NCBI GenBank assembly: GCA_051294375.1
Contig: CM119263.1
Coordinates: forward strand, 13,718,414-13,782,413
Reading direction: 5' to 3'
Origin: Paraspadella gotoi
Taxonomy: Eukaryota; Chaetognatha
Length of the DNA: 64,000 nucleotides
A model generated the notes under the pieces. The model did no database searches. It saw nothing but the letters and a program-made list of their open reading frames with translations, and was not told the origin of the DNA. The first letter of the stretch is position 1, and every line of letters begins with the position of its first letter. Below are positions 1-51,063 of the stretch, in pieces. A program made the translations under genes and the position numbers.

Positions 1-1389
1 TAGAAATAGCAGAGTCAAGATGATGATTAACGGGACAGACTGAATCCCAAGAGCCCGACCGTTTGGCCAGCAAAATTTATCCATCAAATGGAAAGATAGA
101 AAAAGAAGTCCGTTACTTTTAGAGCATTTTTCAATTACTATTTCTTCGATTGTCACAGCCAAAAGGCCTCGGGCTCGGGAATAGATTGTCCAAAGCAGGG
201 GGTAAGCGCCATTGTAGTTAAAAACTCCCCCAATAATGTACAGACGAGGTTAACATGCAGTTATCAGTTACTGATATTTTTCCATCAGTAAAAAATATGT
301 TTCCGAGATTAGATTGAAGAAAAGGAGCGCAGAGTTGAGCAGCATTAGAGCCTTAATGTTCTTAAAGCTTTTTCTTTGGTTGGTAAAGTTTTGTAATAAT
401 AGCTAAAAACCGTGTTGTCGAGAAATTGTGCTACGGATAACTGCATGATGTCTTTCCAAAACATAAGGAACACCACGAACAGTTAAAGCACATAATTAGT
501 AAACGACAAACAATAATTAGTGAATTTTTGCTGTTCAGGAACATCATAAGGATATCTACGGGAACGAGGTTAAGTTCCATGCGATGATTTCCTTGTGATT
601 GTCGCTGCAAGCCAACATTGAAAATTAAAAAAAAAAAAAAAACACGTTGAGCAAAATACTAGCAGAATTGTAAAAAAAAAGCACGCATTGATTTTTTCTG
701 CCCTCTTTTAGCTCAAAGAGTGGAGCCTCATGGTGTTAATCGCATTATTAAGCTCGATTGACTTCACCTTTTCGTCAAAGCGAAAGGGAAAGGGCTCAGC
801 CAATCAAATTCGTGTAGCGCGCGTCACATCAAGCACCACCATGTGTTACGTTAATTTACAAAAAAAGTACATAGAAAAAAATTATTTTTCTTTGATCTTA
901 TATATTTCGCCAGTTGGTAAAAACGTTGAAAAAGTTTTCTACTACGACAGAAAGTTCATCGTTATTTCCAACAAGGAGTGACCACGTTTTCTTTCCTTTT
1001 TGTGCACACAGCGAGGTTAACTATGAACTAGGGATTAAAAAGCGTCATAGCAGCGACCTTGAGGTGTTTATCGATATAGACCAATATTTATAAAGGATAA
1101 CGCCAAACTTATACACCGGCGTCGGTCTTTGAGATCTTGCTTTTTCAGTATTTTTTTTGTTTTGTTTCGTTTTGTTTTGGTTTTTTTTTTTGCGAACTTC
1201 TCGAGTTTCAGAAACGAGTATTTCTCAAACTCGAGACGGAGTTGATGAAAATTAAAGTGATGTCTGTCGAGGTTCACCCATACTACGACTAAGTTGAGCA
1301 GTTATTATATAACACATTATTACAAAGCATGAAGCATGTTTAACATCAGAAAGGTTTTGTTAAAAAATAATAAATAATGACGACGAAAT
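1..1389. other. 3' flank of para, no gene recognised
   Basis: AT-rich sequence. Short open frames (for example 730-981 plus, 1068-1277 minus) have no recognisable domain and low-complexity composition. Part of this may be para 3' UTR. Confidence 0.5.
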
Positions 1390-1452
1390 ATCGGCAGGGA
1401 CGGGCCCGGGATGGTGTGTCCGCAGCCCACCCGGGACCGTAGCTCTGCCGGT
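1390..1452 (-). other. GC-rich hairpin in the para 3' UTR or 3' flank
   Basis: The outer arms CGGCAG (1392-1397) and CTGCCG (1445-1450) pair, followed inward by GGACGG against CCGTAGCT with a two-base bulge. The inner arms CCCGGG (1405-1410) and CCCGGG (1430-1435) enclose a 19-nt loop. About 18 base pairs form in a GC-rich block within AT-rich sequence. Function unknown. Confidence 0.5.
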
Positions 1453-1824
1453 TTAATTCTAAAATAGCGTCTATCATCACAATTCATTTTTGCTATGTTT
1501 TGCATCAGAAATTAAAAAAAAAGATATTTGGTTTAAAAAATGACGTATGTAACCGCCACGGCAAACACCCAAGCTAGCAAGGATAATCAATGAAGCGAAT
1601 TTGTAAGTAAAAAAAATGAGAGATGTTCATAGGAATAAAGATGATTTTTGTTGAGATGAGGTCGATGAGATTAAGGACTAGATTCATGGAGTCGGTTTTA
1701 GTCGGGGGTTTTTCGAGGGTAGGGGTAGGGGAGAGGGGTTTGTTGGGGTAGGGATTGTTGGGGATGGGGTCGTAGTTTTCGTCGTTGTTATTGTCGTTTC
1801 GGATTTTTTCTTTTTCGTTTTCGT

Positions 1825-1830
1825 TTTATT
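1825..1830 (-). terminator. Candidate polyadenylation signal AATAAA
   Basis: On the minus strand AATAAA lies 38 nt after the stop codon. That would give a very short 3' UTR, so a later signal is possible. ATTAAA at 1452-1457 is one such, sitting directly before a GC-rich hairpin. Confidence 0.3.
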
Positions 1831-1868
1831 TGGGTTTGTTGTAATCGCGAATTCGATGACATTTTTAG

Positions 1869-39581
<37,713 letters not shown>

Positions 39582-42200
39582 GATTAAGGGTTGGGTCGGC
39601 TTCTCTCCCTGTCGCTAGGAGACGAGAGGAAGGGAGTCGAGGGACGCGACGGAAATAATGACGGAGATCGACGTAGGGAGAAAATGGCGCTAGGATATCA
39701 CGAAAAGCTTAATGTATCACATTGACGCATATGTTGCCACATGTCAATGGTGCGGTTAAATTTCTGAAAAATGGGAATTGGGGGGGGGGGAAAGGCGTCA
39801 TTTCAAAATTTCATTTAAGTTTGGTAAATTTAACGGATAATTAAATAATATAGATATTTAATTTAATTTACGATGTTAAACTATACTCGTTCCTTCCTTA
39901 TTGACTCGTCGCCCGCGAGAGTTATGTTCCCCTTAACCTCAAAATATTAACCTTGTTATGAGACGAACACGATGCTTGATGGTTTAACGACGACGATGAT
40001 GATAACTGTCAATAAAAAAGGAAAGAAGATAAAAAATTAGAGACATAATTTACTTAGGAAGTGAGGTGGTAAAAGCGGAGGAGGTAGCGGTAAGGGGTTG
40101 AGCTAGGGAGATTTAAAAAAAAGGCTGGGGCTCGGGGGGGGGGGGAAGGAAAACGAGGATTTTGTAAAAAAAAAACGCGTAAATTTGAATTTAAAGTCGA
40201 CCTCTTGGCCGGACGCTTTTACGGGTTCGGGGATGATATTTTTGACGTTTTTCAATTTATTCTGACTGGAAGAATTGAGAGGCGAAGAGAGGGAAGAGAA
40301 GTGTTGGAAGATGGAGAGAGAGAGGGAGAGAGGAGAGACGAGGAGAGAGGAGAGAGGAGAGATGAGTTAGAGAGAGAGAGAGAGAGAGAAAGAAACTAAT
40401 GAGGGCGGGAAAAGAAAGTGAAAGTCAAAATAACATGTCCGACAAAAAGATTACGAATGATGATAAGATAAAATTAAAGATGCGTTTCAATTTTGGGGGG
40501 TTTGATTTGGTCTTTTTCTTCCAAAATTTTTAAATTTTACTAAATGGTAAAAACAATTTATAAATAAATCTAAATACGTAAATTACGAAATTAAAAAGAA
40601 TTTATTTTATACAAAAATGTTCATTCTTTAGATTGAAAATTTTAATGATTATATGAACGGGAAATTAATAAATTATCCGATTTCCATACATACAGTTCCC
40701 GCGATCATAAATCCCAGTAACGTTTTTTGCTCAAGATTCTTAACTTGGAATTTCAAATTATAACTCGAGACGTAAAAAAAAAAAAAATTTCCATGATGAG
40801 GTCATTAGTTTTTTTTTCCCAAAAAATATTCATGAAAAATTACGTTAGGTTACCCTTTATAAAAGGCGTGTTAAAAGACGATTACCGAAATTAGTGGCCC
40901 GTTCTATTTTCTTTTTTTTTTTCGAGCTACGCGACGCTTCGTCTTATTAGACATTTTTTTTGGGTAAATACATAAATACTTTAAATAGATACCTGTATAA
41001 ACGAAGGATGAAACGCGAGAAAGAGAGACGCTACGACGAAGAGGCCACAATTCCTGAGCGGATTACTTTTGTTTTGTATGTTTTTGTTTTGTTGAAGTTT
41101 TTTTTGGGAGGAGGATATTTTCTTTGACTTAAGCGGCGACTGAAGAGGGTCTGTACACCGAAATAGATAAAAAAAAGTAAAAAATATTTTAATTTAAACG
41201 AACTAGAGTAAAAATACAACAAAGTTAATTTTATCACTTGTTAATGAAGGAAGACAAAACGTCTATAAAATACTTTAAAATATTTTATATTATACAAAAA
41301 TGTTTTATGCTTGCCTCGAAGAAAATGAGTCTTAACAAGACTTTCTCAAACCAGGGGAAAACCGATTGATTTAAATCGGCGATAAAGTAAAAGGTATTGG
41401 GGGTGATGCGTTTTAGAGGGGGGGTATTCGCATTGGTGCTGTACCAAGTGGATAAGAAAGAAAGAGGTGGAAAGAGGAGCATATTTTGTGGTTATGCGAG
41501 AGGGGGGGGGGCGAAAGGTGTTTGAGTTCGAAGGCGGATTGTTGATTGAGATATCAGAGTTGTTGTTGTTGCCTTGCCGAGATACATTGTCTGAACTGAT
41601 TCTCTTATTACGATTATCAAGATGTAATTGGGAATGTAACACGACGCAACAATCTCAACTGGTTTAAAGAAAAAAATGAAATAATCAAGGAATTGAGGAA
41701 ACAGTCTCGACGTCTCCTCGTTGAGATTTAGGGCACGGGGAACGGCCTCGGCGCGATTCGACTCGCCGGGTGGGTAGGGGGGGGCGTGTTTGAGAGAGAG
41801 AGGTATTTCGAGGGCCCAACGGGGCGGGTCGTTGGGGGCGTGCCAAGAGGGCCGGTGGGAGGGAAGAAGCGAATGAGTCGGCCAGAAGGGCCAAAGCGAA
41901 GGAAGAGCGAGCGAACCGCGCGGGCCAAAGCGCTCGCTAATCCATGAATCCGGAAAACCCAACTGCTGGGATTCTGCCAGAAAAGATTTTGGCAATCGGA
42001 CGCATTCTGCTTCGAAAAAAGGTGGCAAACGGCCAGTTTTGAAGGGAAAAAACCGAAAACATTAGAAAATCCAGAACTTGAAAATCAATCAAACGCAATT
42101 CCATTTCTCTGTTGTTTATATTATATTGATCTGAATTAAGAAAGAGAGAGAGAGAGAGACAATAGACAATAGACAATATTAATTACTTGCGGCTTTAGGC
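39582..42200. other. Region upstream of the para ATG
   Basis: Probably para 5' UTR, promoter or upstream intron. Contains a GA-rich tract (40309-40397) and a GC-rich block at 41690-41960 in which the minus strand stays open for 178 codons (41492-42028). That frame has no recognisable domain and a Pro/Arg/Leu-rich composition typical of a GC-rich island read by chance. Confidence 0.4.
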
Positions 42201-45200
42201 ACCTTGAGGGCCTTTAAAAGCTACCTATTTCTCAAGAATATTTACAAATTGTAATTGACTTTGAAACAAAAGTGCATCGCACTTCTAACTACACTCGGTT
42301 GAACAAACTTCATGAAACCTCTCCAATTGACAATGAACACAGATTCGCTCCTTTCCTAGTATTTCCCAGAGAGAGAGAGGGAGAGAGAGAGAGAGAGGGA
42401 GTCAGCCAGTCAATTCTTGAGCCAATTGTTTTTCTGTTCTACGGTCCGTTCTTTCGCTTTTCTTTTTGAAGTTCTTCTGCCAGTTTTGCTTTTCCGAACT
42501 TCGATCTTTCCAATATTTTCCGGCAGAAATTTGTCTGGCAAGAAGCAACAGCACCAAGAACATCCCAACTTCCGACTCAAAAACTTCCGGGTCTACTATT
42601 TTTTTTTTAATAGCTCCCGACGGGTTTGCTATCTTGATCACAATCATGAAACAATGACGTAAGGAGATGTGGTAGAGAAGGTGCAATGTCATTGAGAAGG
42701 TTTTGTGATGATATTGGTATCTCGTGAGGGTGAAGCCGTTTTAATCACTCGTCAAAAGTTCGGGGGGGGGGGAAATCGTTCAAAAAATTCTCAAAAATTA
42801 AAAATTCTAAATTAAAAGGGAAAACTTCGAAATACTAGTAATCATACATAAACTAAAGCCAATTTCAATTTACTATTAAAACGATTCTTATATGGATATT
42901 ATAATTATGTCAATATTTTCTCAAAACACTCTTCGATTATTTGCTACATAAAAAAGATAAATTTAAAATATAAATTTCATAATAAAACCTCACCGTTCAC
43001 GATGTTTGTTGATTTTCGATCCCGCAACGACAGATTGCTGCTTTTTCGTTAAAGTTTAAGTTGTTTCTGCTGTTGTTTTGTTTTTGTTTTTATTGTATGT
43101 TTTTTTTCTGATCGTAAATCCGTTTTGTTGCTGTCGCTGAGAAAATGCCGACTAATTATGCTGCGTTTATCACGAGAAAGAGCGATAGCTTCAAGTGTTT
43201 GGATTTTTCGATCGAATTTTATTTGAATCCAGCGATTAACTATTTTCGTTGTGATGTTTTTTTGTTTGTTTATTTATTAAGAAGCAAAACGTCGGCGCTG
43301 GAGCGAGAGAGGAGACGAGCTAACCGTTTTGTTTCTTGGGGGCAAACTGGCAATTCGGTGACGATGTAGATATTTATATATGTATCATTTATATATAAAA
43401 ACTTTATGTTTTGTGTTTTTGTGTGAAGTTCTTTTTTTTTTCCAATTCGAATTTTACGGAAGAATTTTGGGAATATTTTATATACAATTTTAAACCGTTG
43501 GTCGTTTTGGTGTTTTTGTTTTGTTTGTTTGTTTGTTTGTTTTTTTTTTGTTTCAAGAACGAAGAGTTTGTGAAGGCGAATGCAATGTTAAAATTGGCTT
43601 TTGTTTGTTTATAAATTTAGCACTACTTGGCGGATGTTCGCTTATCCCAGAACGCGAAGCGATGAAGAATTCAATATTTTAGTATCAAATTTTAGGGAAT
43701 GGGATTTTAAAAGTTTGTTTTAATCAGCAAATATTTCGCTTTTTACAATTTTACAGTTGATGGCAAAAAATCAGTTGTGTAGTTTTTTATACAATGTTTA
43801 GGATTAGTGCTTGTAGTAAGATTACGGGTGGATGTTGCTGGGCTTTCACGTGCATAAACAATCGATGAAAAAGAGAGATAGGATGTAGTTTAAAAAAAAA
43901 AAGTAAGGAGTAGTTTTTCAAACTAATATTTCACTGCAATTACTTGGTTGTATCTTCAAGTATAGCGGTTATAAATGAATAGGTACGACGTTTGTTGCAG
44001 TTGCTGTTGATCTTGGTTTCCTTGTTGTTGTTTTGTTTTTGTAGTTGTTTTTTTGGTTTTATTCTTGTTGTTATTCTTTATTGTTGTTGTTCTTCGATAA
44101 CATATAGGACATATTGCATTAAGTTGGATGGCTTTGACGAAACCTGCTACTTCTGCTACTTTTTGGTAAAAAAAGTAATCTTCGCTACTCGCTGCTGTTT
44201 TTTTATTTTTGGGCCCGTGCGTCAGCGGATTAGGGTGAACGAATTAATCGTAACGATATATAATAATCCTTAACGAATAAGAAACGTAAATTAATAGTAA
44301 TAAAATTGAATTTTTTTGAGAAGGGTTACAACTTGTTTCGCTACTTCGATGAAGATGAAAGGGTCGCTTGTGATTTATCGTTATCGTTGTTAATGTTTTT
44401 TTTTTTTTTAAATCTGATTAACTGTCGTTGTATTTTTTTTATTATTATCGTTGGACGTGTACCCGCTTCGTGGTCGCGGTCAAGGATACTTCTGCCGATG
44501 CAGTTATCGCACTTGTGTTTCTTTGTTTTTTGTTTTTTTTGTTTTGTTTTTTTCGAAAGTGAGGCACCGATTTTGAGTCCCGCCTTCTCCGAATTCTCGA
44601 CGGGTTTCGAGCGAGACCGAGTCAAAATGAGACGGAGAGAAAGAGAGAGAAAAGAGATGGAGAGAGAGAGACGGGGAAAAAGATTGATAAACCTGACTAT
44701 CACTGAAGGTATAACTGCAATCGCAGATGCATTTCGTTATCCTTAGATTTTTTTTTCCTTTTTCGATGTTTGTGTTAGTAGAACATTTTCTTTTTTGTCG
44801 ATTTTTTTTTTTTAATGGCGGCGGTTTTATTGTTTTTCTTACCTCCGCCAGTTGTTCTTTCCTCCAATATTTTGGCGCCGTATGGAATCTTCTGGTGAGT
44901 TCAGTCTTGTAAGTCCATACGGCGGCAAACTTTGGATCGTCTTTATTATTATATTAACAATATATTTTTATTTGAAAAAAAAACTTTTTTAAGTCACACA
45001 AAATCGAATGGACCACGAAGAAGATAAGATTTTTTGTTTGTTCTTTATTAAAGAAAAGAAAAAAGTTAATAAACCAAAATCGGGTGGTTGTTTTGGTCTT
45101 GAGTTTTTATATTTCCCCCTTTTTTTTTGCGAAGAATAATAATAACAATAAAACGACACTAAAATCCGCAACTACTGTAGAAAACAGAATGAAAACGAAT

Positions 45201-45700
45201 TTCTTTTTTTCCCTTTTATTTCGTTTTGGCAAATTTTTCCGTTGAAATGAGATTTAATAAAATCCTGAAGAAACGTTGTTCTTTCGGTTTTTTTGTTTTT
45301 TGTTTTTTTGTTGTTTTTTTTTTGCGGATATAAAAAGAAAAACGTTGATTAGGGAGGGTTCGGGTTGAGGGTTGTGTCCGTTAGAGGTCCAGGTCTAAAA
45401 ACTTTTCCGTGGATACGAGTTCGTTCGCCGATCGATTCGCGCGTTTAATTATTCGATGTTTGTTTTTTTTTTATCCGCGAGAAAAGAAGAAACGACGAGT
45501 TTTATTCCAATTTTATCGCGTCGATCCGGGGGCCGATCGATTGGGGGGGGGTGAAGTGAGAGAGAGAGAGAGAGTTTTTCGATGAGGCGGTGGTGGGATG
45601 GGGCAAACACGGCGAGGAGAGGAAAAGGGGGGGGGGAGGAAAATAGGGAAAAATTAGAGACAAAATTTCTTGTCGGATCTAAATCTTTTGAACAACGAAT
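42200..45700. other. AT/T-rich flank, no gene recognised
   Basis: Long stretches rich in TTTGTTTT and similar. Short open frames are Phe/Leu/Lys-rich and show no known motif. Confidence 0.5.
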
Positions 45701-45719
45701 CGAAATGTAAACAACAAGA

Positions 45720-45721
45720 TC

Positions 45722-45795
<74 letters not shown>
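45720..45795. repeat. (CT)n microsatellite
   Basis: About 76 bp of CT with CC/TT interruptions. Confidence 0.95.
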
Positions 45796-45796
<1 letters not shown>

Positions 45797-45834
45797 ACGG
45801 CGCGCGTGCATTCGAAAACCCGGCCACGGACTCA

Positions 45835-46685
45835 TCCCTCGATCGTCGACGTCGTCGTCGTCGTTTTCGACAGTTGCCGTCGGTCATAATCACCAAAATC
45901 AATCCCAATATCCATCGGCCTCCACATCCTTTGCATTCTTTTTGACATCAAAAGCATTTCATCTTCAATGCGCCGTAATTTATTTATTTTACTTTTTTTC
46001 CATTTATCAAAATTATAATTAAATGATTGGGGTAAAATAGGTTTAATAGTGACTGTCGGCGCTAAAAGTTCTGTGGGTTTCAATCCTTTTTTTTTTTTTT
46101 TTTGGACCACCCGTTTGGTCTCAAGAACAAACGTCAAACGACGTTGACGCGAACGTAAACATTCTAACCGGGCCACGTCACACAGAGTAAAACGTCACGC
46201 ACGGAGAGACATTTACCAAAAGTAACAATGAAGGGAGTTCCTCGTAAGAGGCCCGGGCAGTGTGGTCGCCAATGATGGTAGAAAAGATCAGAGTTGGCCG
46301 TTCTGTGGTATCGATTTTTGAAAGCCACGGATTTTTCTATGATCGGAGTCGAGGGGCGGGGAGTTTGGGGCAAGGAGGAGGAGGAGGAGGAGGAGGGGGA
46401 CGAGGAGGAGTAGGCGGATGAGAAGGATGAGGAAGGAGGGGCGTGGTCACGTGGCGCCAACGGGGAGGCGTGAACGTAGCTGCGGAGTAGCGGCAGTAGC
46501 TGGGACTCTGAGCGCCCGGAAGGATGCGAAGCGGGCGCCTGGCATGCAGACATCAATGCGCGGAGGGAAAGGCGCTGTGGATTGGGGAGAGAAAGAGGGG
46601 GAGAGAGAGAGAGAGGGAGAGAGAGAGAGGGAGAGAGAGAGAGAGTTAGTTTTTTGCACTTTGATACCCTTTGTTTTTGTTTCAT
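45835..46685. other. Mixed region with two open minus-strand frames of unknown status
   Basis: 45835-46176 (114 codons) contains a lysine/arginine-rich stretch with a plausible helical segment (RRIEDEMLLMSKRMQRMW). 46164-46685 (173 codons) is Ser/Pro-rich and its start lies in a GA microsatellite. Neither has a domain I recognise. The GC-rich part at 46430-46590 includes CACGTGG and could be promoter sequence. Confidence 0.25.
46590..46646. repeat. (GA)n microsatellite
   Basis: Interrupted by GGGA units. Confidence 0.93.
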
Positions 46686-47113
46686 GAAAAAGTATAAGCT
46701 TATTGTATTTCAATAAGATGAAATAAAAAACGGTTAGCAATATAACCTTTGTTATCATTAATCTGCAATAGATTCTACAAAAAAAACTTACTAAAAACAA
46801 AAGATAATTGAATTTTTTCTGCATTAATTTTAGTTTATTTCAAAAGATTTGCCTTCTTTCAAAATCATTTTAGAATTGGCTCAGTTTAAAACCGATTGTG
46901 AACAATGCAGTTTTTCACCTTACGAGAAAAAAAATCAATACAAGTAAAATAAATCTTGAAAGTTCGTTGCTTTGTTTGTTTCATTTTATTTCTCATACAA
47001 TATTTTGTCAAATTTTGACGGAAGAGATCACCACCACCACTTAACTATATACTCTTTACTTGTTTTTACTCAACTTTTTAATCATCCCGCCGACCCCCCA
47101 GCCCACAACCCCA

Positions 47114-47115
47114 CT

Positions 47116-47163
<48 letters not shown>
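47114..47163. repeat. (CT)n microsatellite
   Basis: About 50 bp of CT. Confidence 0.94.
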
Positions 47164-47167
<4 letters not shown>

Positions 47168-47829
47168 CCTCTATCCTCTCTCTTCTCTCCTCTCTCTTCT
47201 TTCCTCGGCGACTAAAAAAATTACTCATTTATTCACTCAAACGAGCGTAAAGAGCTTTTTAGGTTTGGGCACAAATGATTAATAATGATGGGATATCATA
47301 GTCGTTCATCCCCTGAGTCCGATTCTCTTCTCCCATCCGCTTTTATTTAAGCGTCATTAGGAAAGAAGACAGAGATGGCGCTCCTTGGTTAACTGCGCGT
47401 TTTCACGGGGGGCGCTGTGGGGGATGTTGTGTGACGGACGACCGAATATCACTCAATCTCAGTCCTCTTTGGAAATAAATAGTATATAAAACAAATACAA
47501 AATTAAAGAAGAAAAGGCAATTTTAATGTGTTGCGCCTCTCTGTTCTCTTTGTTACGAATGCACTTTTCTAAACTATTTTGTATACCTAAAATAACTAAG
47601 TAGTACTGTTACTTTTTGATCACATATAACCGTATTTTTATTGAGTAGTATAAAAAATTCATAAGCAGCGTTTAATGATACCTTACCTTAAATTAAGTAT
47701 ATTGACTGAGTTTTATATGAATTATTACGCATTGACTTCTTGGTCATGTGAATAAGCGATCACTTACCTGCACAAGTGGGAAACATAAAGCATCTCATGG
47801 TACATAACCTTTCAACCAATTGTTATCCC

Positions 47830-47900
47830 TTATGACTGACGGACCGACTGAAAAGTGAGCTCAAGAGTTGATCCGCGAATAATCGCGGAGAAACTAAAAA
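47830..47900. repeat. Dispersed repeat fragment with CCGCGA/TCGCGG hairpin, copy 2
   Basis: Arms 47873-47878 and 47883-47888 enclose ATAA, followed by AGAAACTAAAA. Related to 8147-8170. Confidence 0.4.
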
Positions 47901-50080
47901 CGAAGACGAAATCGCTGACCGATTTGCCTCTTGTTGTCTTTCGCGGCTTATCTTTTAACTTTCGTACTCATTAATAATGTTTTAACAAACAAACTTTATA
48001 ATTCAAAGTTTCTATAATTTCTGTTCTCTCATGATCTACTTCATAATCTCCCTTAGAATCCCACGAGGTATTCAAATTTTCTCTTCTTTTTTTCTCCGAT
48101 TCGCGCAGGCGCAACACTCCATGACAAAATAATTTTCGTACAATGACGCTCGGGATTATCTCAACTCACCTTGCCGTTGGATGGGCCCGGGATTCGACGC
48201 TTTGGAAAAAAAAGTAAGTGAAAGTAGCGGCGAGTCGCGTTGCGGGCGTGGTTTCGATGGCGCCGCGGCCCTCATGACGGGCGCCGCTCAGCAGTAGGGT
48301 CAACGAGGGACGGGGCGGGGAGAAGCGGAGAGACGCCGCGGCCGAGAAGCGGTCATGAGGGTCGGGGCGCGACGAAACGATGATGGGTTTATTTTTTTCC
48401 CCTTTATTTTTATTATTGTCTTTAACGTTATTACTAAAATTAATTATCGCTAGATTTTTATCGTTAAGTAAAGTCGAAGACTCAAAATGAAAGCGGTTGT
48501 TGCTGTTGTTTCTCTTTTTGTTCCTTTCGTTTTTATAGTGGTACATGGAAGAACTAAAAGGTTTCTTGCATTTCAAACTTCCCATCATGTTTTGTCTGAA
48601 AAAACAAAAGAGAAAAAAAAAAAGGGAAACGATAGGAGGACTAATGATCGACACGGGAAGAATGGTTGTGGTGAGAAGAGCAAGAAGAGTTGCTAGAGGT
48701 GTGGATGTGGGGGTTGGGAGGAGGGTAGACGGGTGGATGTGGGGAAGTGGGGATGTGAAGAGAATACACCCGGCGGAGGGGGGGGAGATGAATTTTATTA
48801 TACTTGAATCGTGATGATTGAAAAAAATTAAAATCGATGATATAAATTGAAAGCGAGACCTCGAACGATCGATAGAATGTAATCGAATATAATTTCAATG
48901 TATCGAAAGGATCCAATGAAGTTGTCGTGAGAAATTTGAGAAGAGAAATAAATTCGTCGAAAGAAAAAAAAATTGAGAAAAGGTTATGATGCTTAAAAGC
49001 GGAAGGATTGACTCCGAGAGAGACGAGGAAAAATAGAAAATGGCGATAATATTCAGAAGGAATGAAAAGAATAAGAAAATAATATTTAGAGAGTCAAACC
49101 TAATTTACAAGACACATTGGCACAACGATTTAAAAATGAAGTGGGAACAAAGATTCCGCGTTAGTGTTTAAGGCGAAGGCATAATAGAATTCGTCAAGGA
49201 AGGGAGTCTATGATAGTCTACAAATTCATTCATAAAATTATAAATAAAAAAAATATGTTTATCCGTTTATCCGTTTATCCGATAGGGTGACAGATGAGTG
49301 GCGACAGATTGACCCCCCCCTCTAAAAAAAGGGAAATTCAGCTATCGGACGAACCGCTTGAACGTAAATTAGTGATTGTGATGATCTAATTCGATTTTCG
49401 AAAATTCTCAGGCGAATCATCATCGTCATCATCCCTCTTTCCTGAGCTTGAGATTAAAAAAGAACATGGATACCGATCAGGCGATCCCCATCTTTCACAT
49501 TAAATTTTCGTTTTCCACCGCCGCCTTTCAGATTCGATAAAACGCATAACCTTTCGGGTTGGGGCCGGAGTTTGAGAAATGGCCGGAGATAGAAAAATGG
49601 CCAAAGATAGAGAAAGGACTTGAGGTAGAGGAATGGCTGGAATTGGCTAAAGGGCCGGAAAAAAATATGGAAGAAGCTCTGGAGTTGAACCATAGTTTTA
49701 CATAAAACAGTCAGAGAAAAAAGATATAACAAAAAAAAGGATTTAAAAGAATAAAAAAGAGTAGATAATATGATATTATAAGAAAATATAATAATATATT
49801 AAATATAAATATTAAGTATAAAACTTTCACAAAAAAATTCATAAGCCGCTTTCGATGTAATAAAAAATAATCCTAAACAAGCAAAATTGAGGGGCGAAGT
49901 GGTCAGTAGAAGGTTGAAGGCACCGGACGAACAATATGCTCCGCCGAACAGACTTTCCCCACTTCCCCCAATCACCTAACCCCTAATCACCAAACCCCCA
50001 AACCCCTTTTGACTAATTCATGAATGAGGCTTGGATGATTCAGCAAATTTGAGACACGGAGAGGATTGAGGTACCGGGAG
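47900..50080. other. Flank, no gene recognised
   Basis: Contains a GC-richer patch at 48170-48390, a short (TTTATCCG)3 repeat near 49257-49282 and otherwise AT-rich sequence. Confidence 0.45.
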
Positions 50081-50081
50081 A

Positions 50082-50152
50082 AAGGGAGAGGGAGAGAGAG
50101 AGAGAGAGGGAGAGAGAGAGAGAGAGAGAGAGAGTGAGAGTGAGAGTGAGAA
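50082..50152. repeat. (GA)n microsatellite
   Basis: About 70 bp, with GGGA and GTGA variants. Confidence 0.93.
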
Positions 50153-50506
50153 ACATAATTAAATTCAATTGAATTGTTTCGCTTTATAGACATATGGATG
50201 AATGAACCGACGTATGGCTTAGGATGAATGAAAAATGATTATACGATACAAACCAAATATCTTCCAAGAATGAAGCACAATAAAAAAATAATAAAAAATA
50301 ATAATAATTCCAAGGAGATATTACTTATTTACTTTCTGTTTTTTCGACTGTCTGCTGTTGTTTAACAATGTAGATTTTTTTTTTCATTATTTTTTCTCAG
50401 TCTTTCTCGCTCCTTCTTCCTCTCGCTTTCCATTTTCCTCTCTCTTTCAGTTTACTGATCCTGCCCTTTCATGCTCCAATGGGCTTCTATCGATTTCTTT
50501 TGTCCC

Positions 50507-50516
<10 letters not shown>

Positions 50517-50596
<80 letters not shown>
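50517..50596. repeat. (CT)40 microsatellite
   Basis: Uninterrupted except near its start; abuts a GC-rich block. Confidence 0.97.
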
Positions 50597-50598
<2 letters not shown>

Positions 50599-50867
50599 AG
50601 CGTGCGGCGCGCGCATCGGCGTACACCCGCGAAGCCCCGGGTGCCCGCTCGGCGGATATGCATTCTCCCCCCCCCACCAGCGACCTTAGCAAACGAATCG
50701 TTCCATGGGAGGACGAGCGACGCGGGATCGGAAGTCACGAGATCGCGCCCCGTGCCAGGAGTTTAAATATAAGTACAGCGGTACTAAGACCAAAACGTTA
50801 AACGGTAAAATCGTTCATGAAACAGGAACCACATAATCTTTATGGCCTGTACGCCTTTACGCCTGTA

Positions 50868-50912
50868 CAGTGTACAGTGTACAGTGTACACTGTACAATC
50901 TACAATGTACAT
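50868..50912. repeat. TGTACA palindrome cluster
   Basis: Six TGTACA-type units in 45 bp (TGTACAG, TGTACAG, TGTACAG, TGTACAC, TGTACAA, ..., TGTACA). They include a perfect 20-bp palindrome at 50878-50897. Confidence 0.9.
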
Positions 50913-51063
50913 TCTCGATGGGCCAACCCCACGATACCCGGGATTCTGTTGACAACAACAACGACGACAAAAACGGAGAAAAGACTCGGCGGCGCCATTC
51001 TGCGTCCCTCGCGCGAGATCCAAATCTGGGGATGGAAGACGAAAACGACGCGGCGCGTGGGCG

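Noticed and set aside
41492-42028. 178-codon minus-strand open frame upstream of the para start
   Set aside because: Composition is that of a GC-rich island (Pro, Arg, Ser, Leu) and there is no known domain. Reported only as a region note.
50447-50801. Protein-coding gene in the GC-rich block next to (CT)40
   Set aside because: The open frames depend on the microsatellite and show no recognisable protein. Promoter-like sequence is the better reading.
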